64,000 nt of DNA from Apostichopus japonicus (lineage: Eukaryota > Echinodermata > Holothuroidea > Aspidochirotida > Stichopodidae), in assembly GCF_037975245.1 (NCBI RefSeq), contig NC_092571.1:18126917-18190916 (forward strand). The letters run 5' to 3'. Under the pieces are notes generated by a model that made no database searches, was not told the origin of the DNA, and was given only the letters and a program-made list of their open reading frames with translations. The position numbers and the translations under genes were made by a program. Shown here piece by piece: positions 11,935-24,048 of the stretch. Numbering within the stretch: position 1 is the stretch's first letter; every line of letters starts with the position of its first letter.

Positions 11935-12980
11935 TATAGTCAAGTGGGGTAAAAAAAAACAATTTACCTAAAGTTTGCTCTAAAAATTGATGAGTAAGAG
12001 GTATTGTTTCGGTTCCAATGTTTAAGTGTGTGGAGTGGGATTCTTTTAAAGAGAATCTAACAAAAATAACTTTATTGTAAATGGAAAGTGTCGTTTTTTG
12101 CGAAAAATGTTGTTTTTTTTTACCCCCAAAATTTGCTTAATTCGGGGTAAAAAAAAACAATGCCGGGGTTTAAAAAAACAATGCTAGAAAACAGCTATTT
12201 TCTTCATGAATGTATCTTAAAATCATGTTTGCATATAATTACATCTAAGTATGAGCTACTACTTTCACATGAAAAAGGAAAAAAATTGTGAAATTGTCTC
12301 AATTCGTAATTATGGATGGCTCGTGTCATATGTCATGCTCAGCCATATTCATACTATACAGTGTGTATATGATGCTACACAAACGTGGTGTAATATAGTA
12401 GAAACATTAGAGTTGAGACAATTTCAGTTACTTCTGCCCAATTATTTAACATTTTTGACACATGACAGACATGAAAACTATTTGCCTAACCTCTAAAATC
12501 AACATTATGGAAAAATTTATCCATTCGGGCAAAATAGGGAGCACATTGGAGCCGGAAAGTACTTGTTTTTTTTTACCCCATTCGCATCATTTTTTGGGGG
12601 TAAAAAAAAACAAGGCCCCCCCATGAAGCGTGAATGAAGTTGGAGTAATTCTATCATGGGGGAGTGTAATATCACTAACTGCTATGCTGAAACTGCTGGA
12701 ATAATCTCCACATCATATAAGCTGGGTATGCAGGAGAAAGTTTCGGATATGTGGTACAAACTTCAAATTTCGCTATTTTAGCATTCGCTTGATTCAATGA
12801 AGCGGTGATTGGCAGCGAAGTGACATAGAGTTCCAGAAATTATATAATAATAAACTAGACATATAGGACTATCACCCAAAATAAATTGGAACTTTGGCTA
12901 AATATTCCCCTTCTATAAAAAGGGGTTGTTTTTTTTTACCCCAACTACCCCCTTGTTTTTTTTTACCCCAACTGACTATA
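11935..12980. mobile_element. ~1.05-kb inverted-repeat element with seven identical A9 17-mers
   Basis: The left end (TATAGTCAAGTGGGGTA then A-run) and the reverse complement of the right end (TATAGTCAGTTGGGGTA then A-run) match over about 28 bp, with TA at both outer edges. GGGGTAAAAAAAAACAA occurs exactly at 11946-11962 (+), 12110-12126 (-), 12144-12160 (+), 12563-12579 (-), 12597-12613 (+), 12926-12942 (-) and 12953-12969 (-), with a degenerate copy at 12165-12181 (+). All seven have exactly nine A's. The interior has an 81-codon open frame (12251-12496) with no recognised domain, so the element appears non-autonomous. TA edges fit a Tc1/mariner-type MITE, but the superfamily is uncertain. 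Confidence 0.7.
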
Positions 12981-14295
12981 AATGTAAACATTTTGTTTGT
13001 GATGTAGAGTACAGTACTTAGTAGTTGCAGTAACCTGTATAGGCTGTGTTCGTGTCCAGACATGTCCAGACACAATTTGTTTCAGATTGTGTCTGCAAAT
13101 GCTATTAGATAATATAGTGTAAACATATATAATCTTGATCATTATTGAGAAGGTTTTTTGTTGATTACTGATGATTAGATATAAATGTAATACTGCTGAG
13201 TGGTGACGTTTCAAATAAGGCACAATTATCACCATCTGGAGTGATCCACCTCCAAGTATATATTAAAGGGTCTGATTTTCATGGGGTTCTACTGTATACA
13301 CCACCTGCGTGTATAGAATTATGTTCATTTTAGGTCATGTCTTAATTTAACATTGTACAGATTGTAGATGATAAATCTGATTTAAATTTCTAAAGGTTAG
13401 TAATTAATACAACCTACAATAAGTAAAAGGTCAAACCAAAATAAAAACACATACAGTAGACCTACAGGTAAAGAAATTGACCATATCGTTGAATGAACAT
13501 TGAATTCTGGGACTGGAAGTAATAATACTGACAATTATAATAAAATCAAGTCATTCTAAGAAACATTCAGCACTCTGCAGGGTTTTCCCATATTACCTAT
13601 ATCCCCACTTTGGCTACTTTTCAAAGTTACTTGCAAAAAGCCAAATGTTTAACAAGAGGCATTCCATCCAGATTTCAGTCCATCATCTGTATATTGCTTG
13701 GTCTTTTGGAATTTTTTTTTCGAATGCCCGCAAATCTCCGTTTTCCTAAACCTGTATGAAAATGTCATTTTAAATCCTGCATTATTTTTGAGGGGCAGTT
13801 ATTCGGTGAGTCAGCTCCCTTTGAACAAGCGACTGATGTAATTGACTTGCGACGGATAAAAGCACCCAGCAGTGCGAAACATGATAGTCCTCGTGGGACT
13901 TTCGTAAGTTCCTTTTAACTCTTTCCTTTTTACAACAAATACTCTACTAGTACTTATAAGCCTGAACAGCTTGAGAAACTTTTCTCTCTGATTTTGTGGA
14001 GTAGTCTAAAAACAGATCCACGAGGTATAATAGTTTCTTCTGACTGTGGCTGAGTCATTTCTTCTTGTCTTAACCTCTGAGGCGCTTACAAACTTACATA
14101 ACTTACGTATAGTAATATGTAGATTTAATAATCAAATTTGGATTTTAATGTGTAAAGTTAGAAAGTGTTCCTGGAAAAGTACATTTTTTTCACCCTCATT
14201 CTGAATGTCAAGGTGTAGTTGTCATCATTCAATTTACACTACTGGTTTTGTGGTGATGAGTTAAAAATTACTGCAGTTCATGGCTGCAGTTCATA

Positions 14296-14423
14296 GCTTA
14301 CATATCTCCTCATAGTGTCAGCACTCTAGCTTTTGCATGCAGAGAGTGAACTAGCATTAACCTTTTTAACACTCATAGACAAGGTAAAGTGAGAATGCTG
14401 AGGTTGTAAAGAGACAGGTAAGC
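14296..14423. mobile_element. Small MITE-like copy (128 bp) of the 'GCTTACCTGTCTCC' family
   Basis: The left part (GCTTACATATCTCCTCAT..., then CAGCACTCT and GAGTGAACTAG) and the right part (GAATGCTGAGGTTGTAAAG, then AGACAGGTAAGC) are inverted relatives of each other and of the longer element at 20881-21932. The right end reads CAG|GTAAG on the gene's sense strand, a near-perfect splice donor. Confidence 0.55.
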
Positions 14424-14590
14424 TTAATTGTCACTTGTAAATATCCAAAGCTGGTCAGATAAATTGTGATTTACTGTTTGGATGCAACAAAATCAAATTT
14501 TGCATTCATCTGACTCAAGATTGCAAAATTTCTATGGCATGAATCTTATCCTATAGTATTTCCCATTCACTTGCCTCTGTTATGAAAAGG

Positions 14591-14611
14591 TCAAGGTCAA
14601 TCTCAAGGTCA
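14591..14611 (+). promoter_or_regulatory. Two TCAAGGTCA half-sites (NR5/ERR-type) in intron 1
   Basis: TCAAGGTCA occurs at 14591-14599 and again at 14603-14611, a 12-bp period. This extended half-site is the recognised monomer target of NR5A and ERR nuclear receptors. Two perfect copies in 21 bp make a plausible enhancer module, but a short tandem duplication could also explain them. Confidence 0.3.
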
Positions 14612-17600
14612 ATATCACAGATCCATCACAAACAAAACAAGATATAGCAGACCTACAATAGTTCAGCATATGATCAATTGTTTGATAATGGGAATGGAAA
14701 AAAAAATTCTCTGGATTAGTTTCAATTTTTATCTGGAAAATTATAGGAAATTTTTGGCCAATCTTAATTTCAACTTAGAACTGCTAAACGCCAGCTATCT
14801 GACCTGTTCCTAAACTGGCATAATCTGGTGATGCAGTAGTTGCTAGGGAAGTGTATGGTAGTGTAGGACCATTTCTCTGAAATCTGTTTAGTTGCATCAA
14901 GTGAAATTGGATGTTTGTTACAAGTATATCCAAACTAGATAACATCCATAGCAACTTTGACTGAATGCATCAGTGAACATGTTGAACTGTACAAGCAACT
15001 GGACTTTTCTCATGTCCATTACAGTAGGACCATGGTTCAAATCAGTCAGCACCCACAATTTTGTTTTGGATATGGTTAACATCTAGTAGTAGTTCTAAAT
15101 TTGCTCGTATGAGGATTCTGTCTATTAATCCTTTAATTCCTACAAATGACCAACGTCACGTCAAAATTCAGATTAAGCAATTGGCAATTTACTAATTTAG
15201 CTTGTAAATGTCCAGTAATTTTGCAATTTAATTACAAAAGTGGTTTAAGAACCCTTTAGTGTAACTTGTAGATGAACTGATCCTATTAGGATTAGGTAAT
15301 GTTTATTGTCTCGTGTTAATTTATGAGGGGGAGATTTAATGTGGACTAATTAACGGTAGTCAGCTTTAACAGGCCACTGTGTAGACCGCAAATTGGATTT
15401 AGTCGTTTCCTCATAAAGTAACCATGTCAGCTGAGGAGGAAGCAAGTCTCCAACTGATTTAAGGCAAAAAGGAAGTGATTAATATAATTACCTGCTGCTC
15501 CGTAGTGACAACCTTCTTCTCTGCCTTGCCTATCATATACAATGCACAATCAGTTAGAGTGTAGGCTAACATTGTCACAGCTCTTTGTGACTGTTTGTTG
15601 CCACAGTAACAAAGTTCTGCAGTTCAATGAAACTGATCAAACATGCTTGTCAGTGCTAGATTTTCAATGGTCTGGAAAGTGTCATGCACTTCCTAGCAGG
15701 GGTCATGTCAAGCCTGTAAGACCAGGGAGGAGTAGGGAAACCGGTATGATAGGATTAAGATGACAACGATACCGGCAAAACTCTCCATCTTGCTGTGATT
15801 ATGATTGAATCGGTATAAAAATTCACTTTCGATGAGCTGTCGCTCAGTTTCACTTGTGCAAATGTCTTTCCTGGGTGTCCTTTTAGTATGTTTTCTTTCG
15901 TATATATAGTTTGCTGACATCTGATAAATTGGATTGTTTGGAAATTCTTGAATAATGCAATAGTCTCAGTTTACATACATATATATTGTAAAACTTTTAT
16001 CTGTTAAAATTTTGCAGCTACAGTAGGTCGTACTGTACTGTGCCAAAAAAGTGAGTACAGAACATTCCAAGCTTGTTGATCAGTTAGAATTACAGTAGGC
16101 AAACCACGCAAACCACAGGGAGGTGTGAACCAAGAGGGTGTCAAGAAAAATTAGAACATACAGACTGACACTAGAAAAGTTTGGCAGTATTTTAGTACAA
16201 GTTAAAATATTGATTGAGATCTAAGAAACAAGTTGCATACAGTTCTTGTAAGGGTATAGGTCAGGGGCAAACAACCTTTTTACTTGGTGGCCAAATTTAT
16301 GAAGTCGATATCCCGGTAGGCCGGACCAACATTAAAGCGAGTTTTTCCAATGTACAACCACCAGTTCCCCCGTGCACCTTCCCGGTACAGCCTGCTAAAT
16401 TACCATGAAGTAAACAGTTTGGAATTAGTGACCAAACGTGATGGTATTTTGTGGGATTTTTCATCATTTTTAAAAATTTGTACTTAGTAGTAAAAAATTA
16501 GTACAAAAAGCTGTGCCAAATATATTCTTCAATTGACACAAATACACCTAGCATTTGGTGCCAAAAAGAGGTTTATGCAAATCACAACACTGCTTGAAGT
16601 ATGTGGGATAGAATTAATTCCATACATTAGCTGTTTTGACTTGTTTACATCATAATAAATTAAAAAATTTATATTAATTACGTTCAGTCAAAAATTTGGT
16701 GTCCAACTGTAGAGCCATGCCTTTTTGGCATAGCTGGCCTGCCTTAGAATTTAACTCCACCGGAACTGGTCAAACCCTTCCGTTCAGATTGAGAGACCCT
16801 TCAGGGCGTGGGGTAGCCTTGAAATCTATTGTTCTGAGACACTGTACTGTACATTACTTTAATTAGTTAACACAACACCTGCAAGATTTCTATTTACCTT
16901 TTAGCTACGTTTATGTCTGCTTTTGCAGATTTTGAAGTTGTTTCTTTAATAGCTCTATGAGAGCTCGCTAGTACTGTATGGTGTCAGAGAACACGCTAGT
17001 AGATTTAATACACATGGACTAGAAAACAAAAACCATCGTATCTTTTCCATTCTTGTGGTCATCGGCAGAGACCCGGAGCTCCCATCACCCCACCCCCCAG
17101 GAATGTCACCACCGAGCATCTTTTCCCCAGGCGTGACACAACCTTGATTCCAGCCTTGACTATGAATGTCATTAACCTAATGTGCTTCTGTATAGAATAT
17201 GAAGGTCCATCAATTTTTTTCCAAACAATTTTTCAAAGAAATAAAAGACTAAACAAAACATTGCTCATGTCACTGACTCATGCACTTTTAACTGGTTACA
17301 TCTTTTTTTTTTTTCATTTACTTAAGAATTGCTGGCACTCTTATTACAGACACTGTGAAAAACTGTCACCAAATGACATTTCATCCAAGCTATGCCTTCA
17401 CACCTACTGACAGTCTTTTGAAATTTTACTCCAAAAAGAGGCTCAAGTATAATACCACGGATGTTGAAAGGGATGTATCCATTCCTGCTAATATTCAAAT
17501 GGAATATTAATGACTTTTCTTTGGTGTTTTTGTAATGTATGTAACTTTTTCTTGTGAAAGCCGGAATCAAAACTGAAAAAGAAAATGAAACCAAAGAAAA

Positions 17601-19603
17601 TTAAAAGGGAAAGGAAAACAGTATTTAAGAGGTTTTTGGCAAAAGTTTCATAAAAAGAGTGTAAAACTGAAAAGCCTATATGCATGCATAACTCATAAGC
17701 ATTTAAAGTCAAGTCGGTTTGGTCGTTGTGGTGGATTGTACAATATGTATGCGTTGTTATACGAATAATTAACACAGGCATTATAGACATGAACAATACT
17801 GTTTAATTTGAAGGTAAACAGAGGTAAACAGCTGAAGAATGCAATGCATGCATTTTGCACAGGTTTCCACAAGAAAGATGTACAGCAGGTGGATTTAAGA
17901 ACTCTTAATGGTTGCATCAAATTGAGAATTTACATAATTTTTAGATCATGTTACTTAACATAGAGACATGTGACACTGGTGTTGCTTTAACAGAGACCGT
18001 ACTTCAAAATGAATTCATTCCTCTCTTACCTGTCTCTCCAATACATTCGCACTATGAACTTGTGACATAATTAGCTTTTACTGTACTTAATAGTAAGCAT
18101 TGACAATTTATGCTGAAACCAGATATTAGTATTAAACCTGTATCATACAAGTCACCTTTTAAAATAATCAAATCAACTTAAAGATTTGGAATATGTATGT
18201 ATATATCTAGAAATACCATAAAGTACATTGTCATAAACTTTGCTGTAGTGTTAACATTCTGAATTAATGCATTGGAATGTATGTGTCGGAGACAGGTAAG
18301 TGTCGTTGTTCGTATATACCCAAATCGTGGAGTATGTTTTGTGTTATATTCACCTCAGTGTAGCCTCATTGTTCACCTTTCATCCAAATGGGAGCCCTAT
18401 TAGTTGCCCACTCAGGTTGCTAATTTGCAAGAATCTCGGAAGCCAGCTTTGCGTTGCATGATTTCGTTGTCATAGATAACGTGAAATCGGTATCCACTGA
18501 TCATAAATAAATTTTCTCATCCCAACATAAAGTAGTACTATATACTTAAACCTTAAAAAAGAAAGTTACAAAATCTCTGATAACTAGACTAGAGCTGCGG
18601 AGTTTATTAAGTTAGAAACAGTATCTCTATTACTTTATCTGATTTGTAATGGGCACCATGACCCGATTATCCAGATGAGGAAGGATACAGGATAAAACAG
18701 TTAAGTTAATTATCCGGAAGATTCTCCTATATAGTGCAATAGTCGGGTAATGCTCACCCCTCGGGCATACCTATCTTCACTCCAGCACCTACCTCCTATC
18801 GCATACAGTCGTAAACTTTGGTATCCACCGGATCAGCGTGCGTCACTACATTATAATGGCTTTCTATCTTTTCTGGTTCGATGATCGGTGCTTAATATAA
18901 TAGTCCATAACACTAAAATACGTAAATACGAATTTATGAATCCGTTGGCTTCGCTGCGTCTGGTCAGCTGGAATACTTTTATAGACAGTGGAACTAGACA
19001 GTACTGTGCTGCTTGTTGTATAGGTTGAAGATATATGGTTGTGTACAGTATATAAGCTTGTGAGCACACAACGACGTTGAAATGACGACGGGTAGATGAT
19101 TTGGCAACGGCCTCTTAATTACTTAACTGCAGGGTTGAGTGTTTTCTAATCGTTATAAATTCTGCATCTGAAGGACACATGGGAAGGGGTGGGGGGAGGG
19201 GGTTATATATTCAGTGCCACAGGGTTGTGTTAATTTATGGAAATAGTAAAACGTAGGTATATTCATGGTTATTTTCTTGTAGATTGCTGTCATCACAAAT
19301 GGACTTATTACCTACTACAGTAAAATATGTATGCCGGTTATGAACAACAAACCCAGCAAAAAGACTGTTCGTTCAAACTAATTATCAATAATTTGAAAAT
19401 TCTCAATTCATAACATACAGTGCAACACTTTCTGATGATACAGTAAGTCTGTAGATAACGTTAGTGTGGTAATGCTGTGTGCGGCAGTTGCTATTGGAGA
19501 AATGATTATGCTAATCACCCGGCAACCACTGGTTACCAGCTGTCAGCTGGCTTCTCTCGTTTTCTGGCAGAGATGGTAGCTATACTGTTCATCATGTACA
19601 GTG

Positions 19604-19650
19604 ATCCTACCAGGGAGTTGTTATGGAATATAACAACTCCCTGATCCTAC
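19604..19650. mobile_element. 33-bp palindromic insertion flanked by a 7-bp direct repeat
   Basis: Perfect 14-bp inverted arms (CAGGGAGTTGTTAT at 19611-19624 and its complement at 19630-19643) enclose a 5-nt spacer. ATCCTAC is directly repeated at 19604-19610 and 19644-19650. CAGGG...CCCTG ends with a short target duplication resemble hAT termini, so this looks like a minimal or deleted element reduced to its ends. Confidence 0.55.
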
Positions 19651-20880
19651 TATGGTGTTAACTTGCATGAAAACAACGTGTTAGCTATTTCGTGGGAACT
19701 TAAAAGTGTCATAAGATTCCGGTTAATCATGCATAGATCCATCTGTTCTGATGCAGAAAATCAAGTTCCATTCTCAGCTGTCCAGTTCTTCTGTCAATGA
19801 GATACTTTTATATGAAAAGATCTGGCATCAGATAGCAGAATGCTATTCTAACAATATAAAGCATTTGGTGAATATCAGTTTTGGTGCTCAGAATTGTAAG
19901 TAATTTGTAACATTTCATGTGAAAGAAAATTTTAATAATCTCTAAAAAAATTTCAAAATATATATATATATATATATATGGCAAATGGAACAGGTTAACC
20001 ATCTTTACTTTTTGGTCATTCTAAATACCGTATGTGAGTAATGGCCTTTGAACTCTTTATTTTGAAGGAATTTTTTGGTTGCACAACTGAATTATGTTAA
20101 ATAAAAACTAGGTAAACTCTTGGGACACATTTTAAAATGCATACATGTCTGTGTCCTGTGTGTGCAGTACAGTTTATGTTATGTACAGTATGAGTTTGGC
20201 AGTGAGAAGTACTTGTTTACAAGTATTGGACAAATGCTAGCGGACTTGAGGCTTGATTTGGTTTGATATGTGCATGCCCACTAGACGTAAGCACTTTTCT
20301 AAATTCATTATTTGTCACAGTTTTTATCCAAGTTTAAAGAAACAACTTCTATTAATGGTTGCTAAGATCTAGTTTTTTGGTCCTCCTGGGAAGCCTTCTA
20401 GTATAATTGACAGTATGATCTGGATCGTGGCAGACACGATACACGTCAAGACTTAATAGATGTCGTCGATCGTGAGCAAAGAGCATGCACCGATGATGAA
20501 GATGAAGATCGTTTCTCCCCTGTCTGCCATCAGAAACGGAGAAGTTTTACTCGTCAACAACCGTTATCGGCTCATCTCTCTGTGCTCAATTTACGGTACC
20601 TTCAGACTTGTAATTTGTAGGATCTTGGGTCTTTTTAATCAGTATGTAACGCTTGCATGTATAAATGTTTCAGGAGATGATTTGTATGCTACATAACTCA
20701 AGAACTGGTGTTGATATTGAGTTGAAAATTTTTTTCAGGTACATTCTCACAGCTGTTCCCTCGTTCCTCATGAACCGTCGTAGGATGTTGCATGTATATG
20801 CTTCCCTGATCAGTAAACTTATAAATTAATGCAATCACCCTGTGGCAGCACTTAGTTTCCTCAAATTTACTTCACTCCTT

Positions 20881-21932
20881 GCTTACCTGTCTCCCCACAA
20901 TCTAAGCACTCTCGCTCTACCATGCCCAGAGTGAACTGGTAATCTTTTAACACCGTGCACCCTCTGTGAACGGACCTACATTGACAGGAAGAAAAACTAG
21001 AGGTTTGTGGCCCGTAGATTCAGAAATCAATTGGAGGAAGAGAGCATTGAGGTTGCAGAGTGTTAATTATTCTGTGGTAGAATTGAGAATTTGAGACAAA
21101 TTTTTTGTCATCTGTATATACTGTAAAGTGTTCCAACCTGCCAAGATTTGAGGCTACGTTCAAAACAAAAAAAGATATATGGCGGTTGTAGGCTTTCCAT
21201 ATCACAATGATAGACTAATTGCAAGAAAAACAACAAAAGAACTAAGAAGAAAACAAATTGTAATTCCCTAAAATAGTTATTGCCTACAGAACTGATCAAA
21301 TCAATTCCTGAGTGTTTTCCTTGAACAAATGCAAATTTAAATCAGAGTGAGAGACACAGATGCCTGTAGACTTGATATTTTCAAGGTTTCAAAGGCATAA
21401 TTTATTGATGCAAGTCTTATTTGGCTTGTACAATGTTATGTTGACAGTCTGTGTAGTTGATGGTGGTAATTTTATTAGTGATAATTGTAACAGCAGAGTA
21501 AATAACAGACTTTGCATGATTTTCTAACTTACCGTCAAGGTAAATTCAGTCCATGCTCTAGAGTTAACATTTTATTTACATTTGAAGAGAACTGAATATG
21601 TAGTCGGGAAAAGTGCTTGCCCGAAAAGCTTCCCAAATGAAAAGGATACTTATCGGGATGCACATGACCACTTCTGTTGATAAATTTTTCCTACTTCCAA
21701 AAACAAAAATAAGAAAAAAGGCCTTGAAAAGTCCAGTTCCGAACCAAGTGACACATTTAAAAAGAAAATCTGAGCTCAAAACCAACGTCTGAGCACTTTG
21801 GGTGGTAGAATGAGAAGGGAGGGCATTGACCGGAGGTGTCTGGACATAGAGGGTGCACAGTGTTAAAAGGTTACCAGTTCATTCTAGTCACAGTAGAACA
21901 AGAGTGCTCAGGTTGTGAGGAGATAGGTAAGC
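20881..21932. mobile_element. ~1.05-kb MITE-like element with long inverted repeats ('GCTTACCTGTCTCC' family)
   Basis: The left arm (GCTTACCTGTCTCC, then CAAT-rich spacer, CACTCTCG, GAGTGAACTGGTAA, TTTTAACAC) reappears inverted at the right (GTGTTAAAAGGTTACCAG..., GAGTGCTCAGGTTGTGAGG, AGATAGGTAAGC). The arms are roughly 95 bp and diverged. No transposase is seen between them. I could not define a target duplication. Related copies: 14296-14423, 27857-27935, and weaker traces near 18022 and 43878. Confidence 0.55.
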
Positions 21933-23990
21933 TCGTCACTGGTGAATTTTGGAACCTGGTGAGCTTTGGAATATTTCGTCCTAGTGCCAGTTTCTATACA
22001 TACTATATGGTCTGATGAACAATTCAGATGTAAACCGACTTTTACTGTATAGAGTAATAGAAAACCAATAATAAGTATAAAAGTATACTTGCACTCTAAA
22101 AATTGTTCAAAATTTATAAGATCAAAGTTACGTATAAAATTCAATATATAAACAAATCGTTTAATTTTCATTGTTATCTATGTGCAGAGTAACCATCAAT
22201 AACATGTACATGTATAGAAGTTATGTACGTACATGATTAAGATCTAGTTTACTGATGTAACTGAATAGACAGAATCCATAAAAGTACAGGTACTAATTAA
22301 TGTGTTCAAATAGTTATAGGGCAACTTTAAACATTCCTTTGGCAAACTATATGGTGTACAGTATGATATATATACTGTCGGTCTACAAAATACAGGCTGC
22401 TTCTGTTACGCAGTTTGGGGATAATTGAGAATATATCTGACAGTTGCATAAGAAATCTCATTCATCAGAAAGGCAATGATGTTAAAAGTGCTCAGCTCAC
22501 CTGATCATGTTTTAATCAGAATTGTTAAAGTAAGAACAAGAGAGAGAGAGTCCCATGTGTGTTATACTAGACAGAAATGTACCTCAATTACTTGTCATGG
22601 AAGACACGTCAAATTCCCGGAATAGATCGATCAACCCATGAAATACTGTACGCGGAGAGAGATGAATGTTACTGACTGATTCTGTTCATCAATCAATCAT
22701 ATAGTAATTAACACTGTACATGTATATAATGGAATTACGGTTTAAGAGCCGTTGCACATACATACAGTATGCACTGCCCGAGTGAACATCGATGTACAGT
22801 AATGTGGAAAATTGTGATGTAGTCGGAAGTGTGTACGTGTGCTTATGACTGCCTCGGATCAAGATTTTACCAGTTCTAAGTCCTGTCTGCTTCCAGTTGG
22901 AAAAATTGAAGATGAATGTAGCCTTTTCCAAGAGTAGCAGTCAGCAGTGTGTGGCAGTTCAAATACTATTTAACTTGTCTTGCAATTTCCTGGAACAAAT
23001 TCAACCAATCATGGGGAAGTAATTTAAACATGTGACTTGAACAGATATTAGTCATCAGCATGAAACAGTCACTTTGTGTCATCATCGTTCGTTCATTGTG
23101 CTCTGGTTAGTAATTAGTATGACCATGTGGTCTTCAGGACTATTGAAACCTAGGTCACAACACGTTTGATCGAGCTGATTTGGGTCGCATCCAGTCGGGC
23201 AGTGTGCGAGCCACCTTTACTCATAGCAATAAATTTGTGAAATATATTTTGTTAAGTCATTTTTATAAACTTTCTGTCTGTACTTGTAAAGCAATCTTGT
23301 GCAAGAAACGAAAAATGATTGTGATCCAATACACGTCTCTGTAGGGAACATGCAAAATTTAGTCATATATATTTACTTTATGGATTCAGAAATATAACCA
23401 ATCTTAGGGATATTGCTCAATTGCTCACCCATGTCCAGCATCATGTTTCAAAGAGTGTAAGTTCATGAATGCAGCAGTCTCCCTATGGAATGCCAAAAGG
23501 GCAACGATGATACTAGTGTTGTCTCGAGTTGTTAATGTTTTCTCATATTTGTTGTTGTTCATAGCTTAATTGGTGTTGTCGTTAGTCTGGAAATAAGTTG
23601 TTTGATGACTAAGATGGATTTGCCTTCAAATTAAGACTTTGGTAGAAATAATATTGCCAAAGTTCAAGCTGTAGATTGATTGTGATACTGTTGGGTCACA
23701 GACTGTAGAACAGCCATTCTCTGTCCACTTAACAGTGGATTTAGTTCACATAGTTAGCCCTCCCACGTCCTGCAGTAGACAATCTTACAGAGATTTTGTT
23801 TACAGTAGAGAATCTATACCTACAGTATGATCAGATTTAAACCTTATGGATCGACTTTCAGTTTGCAATACTCGCTCTTTGCTGTAATTGATGGAACCTG
23901 CAGTCATCCATGTTGCTTGTGAATTTTTAAACTTTTCAGTAAATGTTTGAAAATTGCTAAAACATTTCTAATAAACCCAGCATACTTTCT

Positions 23991-24048
23991 CTTGCCAAGA
24001 ATTTGTTTATTTCCTTTTTCTTGCCAAGAGTTTGTTTATTTCCTTTTT
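23991..24048 (+). repeat. Tandem duplication of a ~29-bp segment
   Basis: The segment CTTGCCAAGAATTTGTTTAT (continuing TTCCTTTTT) is followed directly by a second copy with one change (AGAG for AGAA). Likely replication slippage; no function inferred. Confidence 0.7.

Noticed and set aside
16268-16400. Possible hAT end (CAGGGGCAAACAACC then GGTGGCC and GGCCGGACC)
   Set aside because: Resembles a hAT left end with subterminal sequence, but I found no matching right end or target duplication.
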